In this document: piece by piece, positions 52,140-60,311 of the stretch
Layout: each line of letters starts with the position of its first letter
How positions within the stretch are numbered: position 1 is the first letter of the stretch
Made by a program: the position numbers and the translations under genes
Source of the DNA: Bradyrhizobium cytisi
Lineage (GTDB): Bacteria; Pseudomonadota; Alphaproteobacteria; Rhizobiales; Xanthobacteraceae
Length of the DNA stretch: 64,000 nucleotides
NCBI RefSeq assembly: GCF_008123515.1
Contig: NZ_VSSR01000042.1
Location: 248,001-312,000 of the forward strand
Direction of reading: 5' to 3'
The notes under the pieces: model-generated
The model's input: the letters and a program-made list of their open reading frames with translations, nothing else
Databases searched by the model: none
Told to the model about the DNA's origin: nothing

Positions 52140-54317
52140 CTAGGGCGAGGGGGCTGCGGCCGATGCCGTCGGTGCCGCACCCACGTCTTGTGACGTGACA
52201 CGCTGGACGTCCTTGCCGGCCACCATACCGCTGCCCTCGAAGCGGGCCCGGTAAACCAGCACGTTCTCCATCACCCGCTGCACGTAGTTGCGCGTCTCCG
52301 ACAGCGGGATGCGCTCGACCCAGTCGACCGGATCGATCTTGGGATCTCTGGGGTCGCCGTGGGCCTGCACCCATTCGCGCACCCGGCCGCGGCCGGCATT
52401 GTAGCCGGCGAAGGTCATGATCTGGTTGCCGCGATATTCCGACAGCAACGCGCTGAGCTCGGCGGCACCCATCTGCGTGTTGTAGACGGGATCGGAGACC
52501 ATCCTGTCCCAGTCATAGGTCACGCCGAAGCGCTTTGCTGTATCGCGGCCGGCTTCGGGCGTTACCTGCATGAGCCCGACGGCATTGGCGGCCGACTTGT
52601 CGCGCTGGTTGAACGAGCTCTCGGTGCGTGCCACTGAATAGATCACGCTGGTCTCGATCGCGGGCGCGACCTGCTTATGTTCAGGAATGCCGATCGTCGG
52701 GAAGGCGTAATGGTCCAGGGCCAGCCCGCGCGCCAGCGCCGACTTGCCGACCTCGAGCATGACGCGCGCATCGTTGCGCCGGCCGGCGAGCTCGCCGAGC
52801 GCTTCGAGCGCCGCGACGTCGGTGCTCTCCTTGGCGAAATCCTCGGCGTAGTAATACACCGTGTCGCGCTCTCCGATGCCGTACAGCATGTCGGCGGCGC
52901 GCACGCGCTCGTCCGTGGCCGGCGCGCCGACGGAGGCCAGCACGGGCGAGGGCGCCCGCAGCTCGATTCCCTCGAGGCCGAGGCGTGCACGGGCGAGCTG
53001 GCCGTAATAGGCGGTTGGATAGCGCGCGGCGGCCCTGTAGCTCATGCGCGCGTCGGCTGTGGCCCCCATGGCTTCGGCGGCGCGCCCGCGCCAGTAATGG
53101 GCGCGCGATAGCGCGAGCGGATTGGGCGAGCCCTCGTCGATCGCCGCAAAGTGCATCATCGCGGTCTTGGGATCGCCGAGATAGCGCAGCGCGATCCAGC
53201 CGCACATGAAGTGATAGTCGACGCGATAGACCTCCATCGCCGGCACCGCGGCGGCGCGCACCACATCATAGGCCGTCCCGGACTTGCCCTGGTCGAGCAG
53301 TTTTCGCGCCAGGAGGCGGCGCTCGCGCCACCAGGCGTCGGTATCCTGCACCGCCATGGTGTCGGGCGCCGCAGCGAGGATCACCTCGGCCGCATCGTCG
53401 ATGCGGTCCTTCTGGAGATGCCATTGCGCGCGGCAGAGGACATAGCCGAGGTCGCGGCGAGCATCGGCCGAGACGTCTTCGAGGTAGTCCTTGGCCTTGT
53501 TCTCCTTGCCGTTGACCGCCGCGCAGGCCTTGACGATCGCGAGCGCGTCCTCGCCAAGCCGCTTGGCCGCACGCCTTGCGCCGGCGTAGTCCTTGGCGCC
53601 AAGGCGCTTGTCCATGCGGGCGCGATGATCCTCGGCGGTCAGGAGGTCGCGGAACGCTGCGTAGGAATCCTCCTCGCTGTGCTCGGACAGTTCCTCCGAG
53701 CGCCAGGCCTCACGCACCAGACGCGCGGCCCTGTCGCTGTCGCCTTCGGCGAGCAGCACGCGGGCGAGCGCGAAACCGCCCTTGGCACTGGTGGGCCGGT
53801 CCATCGTGAAGGCGTGCACGGTGGCCGCATCGGTCTTCTCCTGCCACAGCCGCGCCTCGGCGCGCCGGCGCAGCAGCGCGGCGCTCGGCCAATCCGGATT
53901 GGCGGCGAGGAAGGCGGCGTAGCGCTTGAAATCCGCCGTGCTCTCGGAATGGCGCAGCATGAACCAGTCGGCGAGCTTTTGTCCGGCGGGATCGGCGATG
54001 CGGTCGCGCGCCGCGGTCGCATCATCGGTCTTGCCCTTGCGTGCAAGGTCGATCGCGTCCTTGAGCGCGGCGAGGTCGCCGGTCAGCGGCGGCGGGGCGG
54101 GCTTGTCCGCGGGCTCGTCGTCCTGCTTTTTCGACTTGCGCCTGGCCTCGGCATGTTTGCCGTGCTTGCCGGATGCAGCATGACGGTGCTTGCCGGTTTT
54201 GGCCTCATGCGTCTTCTTCGGCGCTGATGACTTGGTCTTCGCTGCCAGCTCCGTCGGAAGGAGGGCTACAGCGGCCATGGCAAACACACACGCGAGCGAG
54301 CGTAGGCACTGGTTCAT
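52140..54317 (-). CDS. Soluble lytic murein transglycosylase (Slt70-like)
   Basis: 725 residues with a signal peptide (SLACVFAMAAVALLPTELAA), a Lys/His-rich linker (KKTHEAKTGKHRHAASGKHG), a long helical superhelix (~90-540) and a C-terminal SLT domain. The catalytic Glu is in YSVARTESSFNQRDKSAANA, followed by VGLMQVTPEAGRDTAKRFGV, TFAGYNAGRGRV and ETRNYVQRVMEN. The enzyme cleaves peptidoglycan with formation of 1,6-anhydro ends. ATG 54317 has AGGGGGA upstream; ATG 54344 is less likely. It ends 84 bases from the convergent mini-protein run. Confidence 0.93.
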   Translation of the reverse strand: MNQCLRSLACVFAMAAVALLPTELAAKTKSSAPKKTHEAKTGKHRHAASGKHGKHAEARRKSKKQDDEPADKPAPPPLTGDLAALKDAIDLARKGKTDDATAARDRIADPAGQKLADWFMLRHSESTADFKRYAAFLAANPDWPSAALLRRRAEARLWQEKTDAATVHAFTMDRPTSAKGGFALARVLLAEGDSDRAARLVREAWRSEELSEHSEEDSYAAFRDLLTAEDHRARMDKRLGAKDYAGARRAAKRLGEDALAIVKACAAVNGKENKAKDYLEDVSADARRDLGYVLCRAQWHLQKDRIDDAAEVILAAAPDTMAVQDTDAWWRERRLLARKLLDQGKSGTAYDVVRAAAVPAMEVYRVDYHFMCGWIALRYLGDPKTAMMHFAAIDEGSPNPLALSRAHYWRGRAAEAMGATADARMSYRAAARYPTAYYGQLARARLGLEGIELRAPSPVLASVGAPATDERVRAADMLYGIGERDTVYYYAEDFAKESTDVAALEALGELAGRRNDARVMLEVGKSALARGLALDHYAFPTIGIPEHKQVAPAIETSVIYSVARTESSFNQRDKSAANAVGLMQVTPEAGRDTAKRFGVTYDWDRMVSDPVYNTQMGAAELSALLSEYRGNQIMTFAGYNAGRGRVREWVQAHGDPRDPKIDPVDWVERIPLSETRNYVQRVMENVLVYRARFEGSGMVAGKDVQRVTSQDVGAAPTASAAAPSP

Positions 54318-54638
54318 TCCGTGGTCCCCCTGCGAAACCAGCACAAACCAAAATCCGCGACGACATGCGGCCGAGAATCAAAACCCCATCAAGAACGATG
54401 ACACGGCATCGTTTCGCATTCCTCACGCTGCCGCAACAATGCGGCAAAATACGGATGGAACGCGGGAACTTGCGCAACGGAGGATAAACGGAGAGCTCTT
54501 AACCTTCGTTAACGAATAGGGTTTGCGCGACGGTTGCGGCAGCTCTTGGCGCGTGAACGGCCAGATTGCGCGTGTTCCCGGGCCCAAATTCGGTGTATTG
54601 GGTTCCCGAGCCTTCTTTCACCCCTTTGCCCGCGCCTC
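54318..54638. other. Intergenic region between divergent lytic transglycosylase and cyclase genes
   Basis: About 320 bases. It contains TTAACCTTCGTTAA (54499-54512), a palindrome that resembles a CtrA site but has a six-base spacer. No gene or RNA seen. Confidence 0.4.
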
Positions 54639-56375
54639 ATGCCGCTTTTCAACCAGTCGATCCGGCGCAAGATCGTCGGCATCGCCCTCGGATTGATCGT
54701 CCTGATGCTGGTCACCTCGATCCTGTCGATGGTGATGTCCAGCCAGGTCGGCATCCTCCTTGACGAGCTGACCAACCGCTACATCCCGGCCTACGGAGAT
54801 CTGGCGCGCGCCAATATCCGTTCGCTGGAGCGGGCGGTAGCGCTGCGGCGCATGGTGATGATGAAGATGCAGTCGCCAACGGACGAGGAGGCCTATGCGG
54901 CGCGCTTGCGCGAGTTCGAGGACGCTGACCGCAAGATCGAGCAGGAGGCCGAGAGCGCGCGCAAGCACATCAACGCGATCATCGACGATACCAGGACGCC
55001 TTCCGACAATGCCGCGCTGGCCCGGATCGAGACCCGGATCGAGACCGCCGTCATCGAGCTGCGCCGCGATCAGAACGAGGACCACGCAAAGCTGCTCAAG
55101 CAGATCGACGCCCAGCAGATGACAGAAGCCCGCAATACGCTGGAGCATATCGACGCGCTGCGCGACCAGTTCAACCAGAAGATCGACGCGATCCGGGCCG
55201 ACATGCTGAAGCAGGTTTTCGTCTCTACGTCGCAGGTGATCCGCCACCAGCGGCAGGCGATCATCATTTCCGGCATCGTCACCGTCCTTGCGGCGGTGGT
55301 CGGATTTGCCTTTGCGCTGCTGGTCAGTAGCGGCATCACCCGCCCGGTGCGGCTGCTGCTCGCCGGCACTCGCGAGGTCGAGGCGGGCCGCTTCGACAAG
55401 GCCATCACGGTCTCGACCCAGGACGAGATCGGCGAGCTCGCGGCCGCCTTCAACCGCATGATCGAGCAGTTGCGCCACAACGAGCGCATCCGCGAGACGT
55501 TCGGCCGCTATATCGATCCCAAGGTGGTGCAGGGCCTGATCGACCGGCCCGAGGTTGCCATCGACGGCCAGCGCCGGGTGATGACCATCATGTTCTCTGA
55601 CATGAGCGGCTTCACCTCGATGAGCGAGGGCATGACCCCGCGCGGCCTGGTCAAGGTGATGAACCACTATTTCACGGTGATGTCAGCTCCGATCCGGAAC
55701 AACCGTGGCGTGATCGACAAATATATCGGCGACGCCATCATGTCCTATTGGGGCCCGCCCTTCGTCGAGGAGGACGAGCAGGCGCTGCTCGCCGGGCTTA
55801 CCGCCATCGATATGGCCGACGAAGTGCCCGCGTTGCAGAAGCAATTGCCGGACCTGCTCGGCATCCGCGCCATGCCGGTGCCGTGCGATTTGCGCATCGG
55901 CATCGCCACTGGCGAGGTCCTGACCGGTAGCATCGGCTCCGAGCTGATGATGAGCTTTACGGTGATGGGCGACGCGGTGAACCTCGCCTCGCGGCTGGAG
56001 GCCGCCAACAAGGTCTACGGCACCCGCATCCTGATCTCGCAGGCGACCGCCGAGGCGATCGGCGCGCGCCTCGAATTGCGCGAGATCGACCGTCTCGCGG
56101 TGGTCGGCCAAAGCGTGCCGCAGCCCGTGTTCGAGGTGATGGGCAGGGCAGGCGCGCCCAATCCGCCGCAGGAGAGCCTGCGCGCGTACTATGCGGAAGG
56201 CCTTGCCGCCTATCGCGCGTGTCGTTTCGACGAGGCACGCAGCGCGTTCAACGCGGCGCTGGAGAGCGCTCCCGGCGACGGCCCGTCGCGCGCCATGCTC
56301 GCCCGCATTGCACAGTTCGAGGCCAACCCGCCGGCAGCCGATTGGAACGGCGCTTGGCGGTTGGAGAGCAAATAG
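54639..56375 (+). CDS. Membrane class III adenylate/guanylate cyclase with HAMP domain
   Basis: 578 residues: transmembrane helix (~14-36), an all-helical periplasmic sensor like the four-helix bundle of chemoreceptors (~37-205), second helix (~207-230), HAMP (~230-285), then a class III cyclase domain with the metal Asp in IMFSDMSGFTSMSEG, the second in VIDKYIGDAIMSYWG, and VMGDAVNLASRLEAAN. A C-terminal stretch (~520-565) looks like one TPR-type hairpin. It should make cyclic AMP in response to a periplasmic cue. The start is set by the membrane helix; no strong ribosome site. Many paralogues occur in Bradyrhizobium. Confidence 0.9.
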   Translation: MPLFNQSIRRKIVGIALGLIVLMLVTSILSMVMSSQVGILLDELTNRYIPAYGDLARANIRSLERAVALRRMVMMKMQSPTDEEAYAARLREFEDADRKIEQEAESARKHINAIIDDTRTPSDNAALARIETRIETAVIELRRDQNEDHAKLLKQIDAQQMTEARNTLEHIDALRDQFNQKIDAIRADMLKQVFVSTSQVIRHQRQAIIISGIVTVLAAVVGFAFALLVSSGITRPVRLLLAGTREVEAGRFDKAITVSTQDEIGELAAAFNRMIEQLRHNERIRETFGRYIDPKVVQGLIDRPEVAIDGQRRVMTIMFSDMSGFTSMSEGMTPRGLVKVMNHYFTVMSAPIRNNRGVIDKYIGDAIMSYWGPPFVEEDEQALLAGLTAIDMADEVPALQKQLPDLLGIRAMPVPCDLRIGIATGEVLTGSIGSELMMSFTVMGDAVNLASRLEAANKVYGTRILISQATAEAIGARLELREIDRLAVVGQSVPQPVFEVMGRAGAPNPPQESLRAYYAEGLAAYRACRFDEARSAFNAALESAPGDGPSRAMLARIAQFEANPPAADWNGAWRLESK

Positions 56376-56480
56376 CCGTCCGCCCGCGAATAATTGATTC
56401 TACCCTATAACAATGTTCGCAATGACCTAATGTCTGGGCTTAGGTTAGTTGTCCTTGAGGCGTTTAATGGGGATACGCCG

Positions 56481-56657
56481 ATGACAGAACTTGAGGACAG
56501 GCTGGAGCGGTTCGAGACGCTCACCGCCGAATGCGAGCTGATTGCCAAGCTCGCCACCGACAGCAAGAAGCGCGAGTTTTACCTGAAGCTCGGGGAGCAG
56601 TACCGCCAGCTTGCGGTGGACATGCGCCAGGCGATCGCGACCAAGGCGGCGGCCTGA
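56481..56657 (+). CDS. Small conserved hypothetical protein
   Basis: 58 residues beginning MTELEDRLERFETLTAECEL, then AKLATDSKKREFYLKLGEQY and a helix ending RQAIATKAAA. It is one long amphipathic helix pair and resembles short Bradyrhizobium proteins with no assigned role. ATG 56481; the upstream GGGGATACGCCG is a modest ribosome site. It follows the cyclase by 105 bases. Confidence 0.6.
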   Translation: MTELEDRLERFETLTAECELIAKLATDSKKREFYLKLGEQYRQLAVDMRQAIATKAAA

Positions 56658-56865
56658 AACGGCTTAAGGGTTCCAATTGGAACGAGGCACGACGCGGCAT
56701 CCCTGCGTTTGCAGGATCGCGCGTGATCGCAAGCCGTTCTTAACAATTAAGACGCATCCTTGATGGGAAGCGGGGAGTCGCGCATTGCGTCTCCCGGCGA
56801 TGGGAATGCCTGGGGCAAGGTCGCCATGCGAAATTGCCTGTAGCTCGTTCGATGGTTGACATCCC
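56658..56865. other. Intergenic region with a perfect palindrome
   Basis: GTTCCAATTGGAAC at 56670-56683 is a perfect 14-bp palindrome just after the small gene. A second short hairpin (ATCCCTGC-GTTT-GCAGGAT) lies at about 56699-56717. Neither has a T-tract. Possible operator or transcript-end structures. Confidence 0.4.
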
Positions 56866-57078
56866 ATGCGTCTGCTTGCGGTCATCTTGTTTGCGCTTCT
56901 GACGGCAGCCTGCAACCAGGAGCAGGACGTCACGGGCTCGACACCGCTCTGCGCGCTGCGGAACTACAGCTCCTACAATCCCCGCGACATGAACCAGTGC
57001 GTTGCCGCCTGCAAGTCGTGTGACCATGGCAATACGGTCACGTGCACCACCTCCTGCACCCTCCGCGGCGCGCACTGA
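56866..57078 (+). CDS. Small lipoprotein, cysteine-rich
   Basis: 70 residues. The lipobox is LLTAAC, near residue 16 (MRLLAVILFALLTAACNQEQ), and the mature part has seven cysteines (CALRNYSSYN, QCVAACKSCDHG, VTCTTSCTL), enough for three disulfides. A small outer- or inner-membrane lipoprotein of a type seen in Bradyrhizobium; no function known. ATG 56866 is set by the signal peptide. Confidence 0.75.
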   Translation: MRLLAVILFALLTAACNQEQDVTGSTPLCALRNYSSYNPRDMNQCVAACKSCDHGNTVTCTTSCTLRGAH

Positions 57079-57168
57079 AAGCAAGGCATGCCGGCGAGGT
57101 CGCGCACGACACGCTAGCCTATGTGGCTATGAGCTCGCTCGGCGGTGCCGGGACACCGGAACGATCAC

Positions 57169-57196
57169 ACAGGATAGTCATTACAGGATAGTCATT
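57169..57196. repeat. Perfect 14-bp tandem duplication
   Basis: ACAGGATAGTCATT occurs twice in direct succession (57169-57182 and 57183-57196), upstream of the small zinc-ribbon-like gene. It is intergenic and may be a recent slippage duplication. Confidence 0.9.
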
Positions 57197-57228
57197 GGAG
57201 TAAGCGGGCAGGACACGGAGTCCTATGG

Positions 57229-57486
57229 ATGGGTACGCTCGATCCCGGCCGGTTTCTCGTGTCTTGCTCGCATTGCGAGGCTTGGCCGATGGCGGCCAAC
57301 GTCAAACGCGCGAGCTGGTCGGCGCAGCCGCATGAGGTTAGGTTCGTCTGTCCGCGCTGCCGCCGTGAGGAGACCGCGATCGTCTCTGCGTCCGGGCAGC
57401 TGTTACCGATCAAGCGCGTCGACATTCCCCCGCACGAGGTGACCGCGGCCTGGGCCCGGGCCCAACGCCTGCGCGGGCGAACCTAG
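57229..57486 (+). CDS. Small protein with two CxxC pairs
   Basis: 85 residues from ATG 57229. FLVSCSHCEAWPMAANVKRA and VRFVCPRCRREETAIV give two CxxC pairs about 25 residues apart, the pattern of a zinc ribbon. The rest is unremarkable. There is no strong ribosome site and no family I can name; coding is supported mainly by the Cys spacing and lack of stops. Confidence 0.5.
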   Translation: MGTLDPGRFLVSCSHCEAWPMAANVKRASWSAQPHEVRFVCPRCRREETAIVSASGQLLPIKRVDIPPHEVTAAWARAQRLRGRT

Positions 57487-57691
57487 GGTTCGGCAGGTCG
57501 CCAAGAACATCCCCCTGCGCGCTGACGGGTCGCACCGGCATCGGCCAACTTGCCGACGCCGGCGACCGGGCCATGATCAGGACGCGCGCGGAGCGTGAGC
57601 CGGCCTGATTGCGAGCTGGCGGAATTCAGCGATAGCTGTGGTAGGGTAGCGCCGGGAGTTCACCTATGGTGCTCACGGGGCGCGCGACAGC

Positions 57692-57982
57692 TTGAGCAAC
57701 GAGGTCCATTGGCGCGACGACATCGCGTCGCTGGTGTTTCCCGTCGCCGGACATGGCGCGATCTGCGCCGTGCACCGGGGCGCCTTCCGGACCTTGCTGG
57801 GCAGCGAGCCGACGCCGGACGCCTGCTTCGGCTATTTCCGGCAGTTTGAGGCCGCCTTTCGGGCCGCAGCCGGTGCCAAGATCGCCCGCAAGGGCATTTT
57901 GCCGGGGACGAGCCTGCATCTTACCAGTCGCGACATCGCCCGGAAGCTGCTAGAAGACGCGCAAATCGCCAACGGAGAATAG
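57692..57982 (+). CDS. Small hypothetical protein preceding cbtB
   Basis: 96 residues from TTG 57692, which has GGGGCG upstream. It begins MSNEVHWRDDIASLVFPVAG, then ICAVHRGAFRTLL and FGYFRQFEAAFRAAAGAKIA. The fold could be of the DUF1488 kind, but this is only an impression. Its stop is two bases before the cbtB start, so it is co-transcribed with the cobalt genes. No metal-binding motif is seen. Confidence 0.55.
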   Translation: MSNEVHWRDDIASLVFPVAGHGAICAVHRGAFRTLLGSEPTPDACFGYFRQFEAAFRAAAGAKIARKGILPGTSLHLTSRDIARKLLEDAQIANGE

Positions 57983-57984
57983 CC

Positions 57985-58179
57985 ATGAGCCAGTCCCAGC
58001 TCGCAGACGCCCAGGTCACGCTTCCGGTCGCCGCCGGGCAGGTGGGACGGTTGTCGCAGGCTCTGATGGCCATGGTGCTCGGCGTGTTCGTCGTCGGCAT
58101 GGTCGGCTTCTCCCACATCGACGTCGTCCACAACGCCGCCCACGACGTGCGGCACTCGAACGCGTTCCCCTGCCACTAA
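57985..58179 (+). CDS. cbtB: CbtB, small cobalt-transport-associated membrane protein
   Basis: 64 residues with one transmembrane helix (ALMAMVLGVFVVGMVGFSHI) and the typical ending VVHNAAHDVRHSNAFPCH, whose His and Cys residues are thought to bind cobalt. CbtB is the partner of CbtA in a predicted cobalt uptake system often under B12 control. Ribosome site GGAG. cbtA follows after ten bases. No cobalamin riboswitch was found upstream. Confidence 0.92.
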   Translation: MSQSQLADAQVTLPVAAGQVGRLSQALMAMVLGVFVVGMVGFSHIDVVHNAAHDVRHSNAFPCH

Positions 58180-58189
58180 CCGGGGTGGC

Positions 58190-58960
58190 ATGAGCACATT
58201 TCGCTCGATCGTCTTCGCGTCGGTCATTGCCGGTTTCATCGTCGGTCTCATCGTCACCGTCGTCCAGCAGTTCGGCACCGTCCCCCTGATCCTGAAGGCG
58301 GAAGTCTTCGAGAAGGCGGCGGAGGCGCACCAGCATGACACTCCGGCCACTGCGCAACCGGCAGCAGCCGGGCATGACCACGCAGGCCATGACCATGGCG
58401 CCGGCGGCCACGACCATGGCGCCGGGGCCTGGGAGCCGCGCGATGGTTTCGAGCGCAACGCCTATACTGCGGCCGCCAATATCCTGACCGCGATCGGATT
58501 CGCGCTGCTGCTGGCCGGCTTCTTCGCCGTGCGCAGCGGCGCTACGGGGGCCCTTGTGTCCTGGCATGAAGGCCTGCTGTGGGGCCTTGCGGGCTTTGCC
58601 GTCTTCACCCTGGCGCCCGGCCTCGGCCTGCCTCCGGAGCTGCCCGGCGTGCCTGCCGCGCCGCTTTTGTCGCGCCAGATCTGGTGGCTCGCCGCCGTGC
58701 TGGCCACGGCCGGAGGGCTCGCTTTGATCGCCTTCCGCCGCTCGGTGCCGGCCGCGATCGCCGGCGTGATCCTGCTGACCCTGCCGCATCTGATCGGCGC
58801 ACCTGAGCTCGCCAACATCGAGACCAACGTGCCGTCGTCGCTGACGCATCAATTCGTCACGGCGGTAACGGTGACGAGCCTGGTGTTCTGGACCTTGCTC
58901 GGCGGTCTGACGAGCGCGATGTTCGCGCGTTTCGATCGCGGTGCGGACCAGCGCACCTAA
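58190..58960 (+). CDS. cbtA: CbtA, predicted cobalt transporter
   Basis: 256 residues with about five transmembrane helices, beginning MSTFRSIVFASVIAGFIVGL. A periplasmic or cytoplasmic loop is His/Asp-rich (HDHAGHDHGAGGHDHGAG, ~64-81), a likely metal-binding segment, then NAYTAAANILTAIGFALLLA, and the conserved WHEGLLWGLAGFAVFTLAPG and HLIGAPE signatures of the family. Only comparative evidence links it to cobalt. It forms an operon with cbtB and the small gene upstream. Confidence 0.9.
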   Translation: MSTFRSIVFASVIAGFIVGLIVTVVQQFGTVPLILKAEVFEKAAEAHQHDTPATAQPAAAGHDHAGHDHGAGGHDHGAGAWEPRDGFERNAYTAAANILTAIGFALLLAGFFAVRSGATGALVSWHEGLLWGLAGFAVFTLAPGLGLPPELPGVPAAPLLSRQIWWLAAVLATAGGLALIAFRRSVPAAIAGVILLTLPHLIGAPELANIETNVPSSLTHQFVTAVTVTSLVFWTLLGGLTSAMFARFDRGADQRT

Positions 58961-59357
58961 AGCTTGCCCCATCGCCGCAAGGCGACCGCCGTCAGACCGT
59001 CTTGACAAAGCCGAACGGCCAGGCGCCCTGGACCAAGCCGGGCGAGAGGGCGTCAATCGATTTCGTTCCATGGCATCGGCGAAATCTTTTCGCGGATCCG
59101 CTGATTGCACGCGATTGACAGCTTGGACTCCCGGGTCTCTAGTTGAGGCATCGGGGATATGCGGTCTCCCCGCGAGGCGACATGCCCAAGCATCGCGTCC
59201 TGATCATCAAGGGCGCAGCATGTCCACTTCACGCACCTCGATTTCTTTCGACAGAATGGCTCATTCGCCTCGCGCGGCATGCGTCGGCGCGCGCGGTGCG
59301 GATGCCTGAGCCCGAAAAACGGATTCGACCTGGGGCAGGGACACCAGGAGAATGACC
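58961..59357. other. Intergenic region between cbtA and the DUF1259 gene
   Basis: About 400 bases. No gene with a ribosome site, no riboswitch or T-tract hairpin was recognised. It presumably holds the promoter of the DUF1259 gene. Confidence 0.4.
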
Positions 59358-60278
59358 ATGCGACTACGAACAACCTGTCGCGCAGCCATCTTGCTGGCCG
59401 CCGTCATGGGCCCAGCGTCGCTCGCTGCGCAATTCATCGCGCCGGCCCGGGCGGAAGACATCAACTGGCAGGCGATCGACCAAACGCTAGGCCGCAAGGC
59501 CGCCGTCTCGGATGATGTCCACCGATACGGGTTTCCTCGCAACGATCTCTCCGTGACTCTGGACGGGGTCGCGATCAAGCCGGCACTGGCCCTCGGCGGC
59601 TGGGTGGCGTTCAAGCCAGCCCATGGCGGCGCCATGGTCATGGGCGACCTTGTGCTCCTCGAGACCGAAATCAATCCCGTGATGGCGAAGATGATCGCGA
59701 GCGGTCTCGAGATCACCGCCGTGCACAACCACCTCCTGCGTGCGAGCCCGGCGACGTTCTACATGCATGTCGCGGGACACGGCGACCCCGTCAAATTGGC
59801 CTCGGCGATCCACGACGCACTCGCCGAAAGCAAGACTCCGCTGACTGTTGCAGCATCGGCCAATCCGCCGCCCGCCGTCGATCTCGATACAGCCAAGCTC
59901 GACCAGATCATCGGCGCGAAGGGACAGGCCAATGGCGGCGTCTACCAATTCAACGTCAAGCGCCGCGATCCGATCACGCAGGAGGGCATGCCGCTCACCC
60001 CCGTCGGGGCGATGGGCGTTGCGATCGGCATCAACTTCCAGCCAACCGGCGGGGGCAACGCCGCCATCACCGGCGACTTCGTTCTGTCGGGTGACGAGGT
60101 GAATTCGGTGCTTGCGGCACTGCTGGCGAATGGCATCGAGATGACGGCACTGCACAGCCACATGCTGGATGAGCAGCCACGGCTCTTCTTCATGCACTTC
60201 TGGGCTCACGACGACGCCATCAAGCTCGCCAAGGGCCTGCGGGCCGCGCTTGATAAGACTGCGAGCACGAAAGGCTGA
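59358..60278 (+). CDS. Exported DUF1259 (LppY/LpqO) protein
   Basis: 306 residues with a signal peptide (AAILLAAVMGPASLAAQFIA, ending ARA). Two related halves follow: INWQAIDQTLGRKAAVSDDV ... AVHNHLLRASPATFYMHVAG, and LDQIIGAKGQANGGVYQFNV ... ALHSHMLDEQPRLFFMHFWA. This duplicated, His-bearing layout is the DUF1259 (LppY/LpqO) family. The repeated HNH/HSH motifs with MHxxxH could bind metal, which would fit its place between cbtAB and rcnRA, but this is inference. ATG 59358 is eight bases after AGGAG. Confidence 0.85.
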   Translation: MRLRTTCRAAILLAAVMGPASLAAQFIAPARAEDINWQAIDQTLGRKAAVSDDVHRYGFPRNDLSVTLDGVAIKPALALGGWVAFKPAHGGAMVMGDLVLLETEINPVMAKMIASGLEITAVHNHLLRASPATFYMHVAGHGDPVKLASAIHDALAESKTPLTVAASANPPPAVDLDTAKLDQIIGAKGQANGGVYQFNVKRRDPITQEGMPLTPVGAMGVAIGINFQPTGGGNAAITGDFVLSGDEVNSVLAALLANGIEMTALHSHMLDEQPRLFFMHFWAHDDAIKLAKGLRAALDKTASTKG

Positions 60279-60311
60279 CCGGACAGGCAGCCGATGCCGC
60301 GCCGCTGCCGA

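Noticed and set aside
54499..54512. Possible CtrA site TTAACCTTCGTTAA
   Set aside because: The spacer is six bases instead of seven, and neither neighbour is a known CtrA target.
57487..57691. Cobalamin riboswitch before the cbtBA operon
   Set aside because: No B12-box or core helices could be matched in the available leader; the leader is also short.
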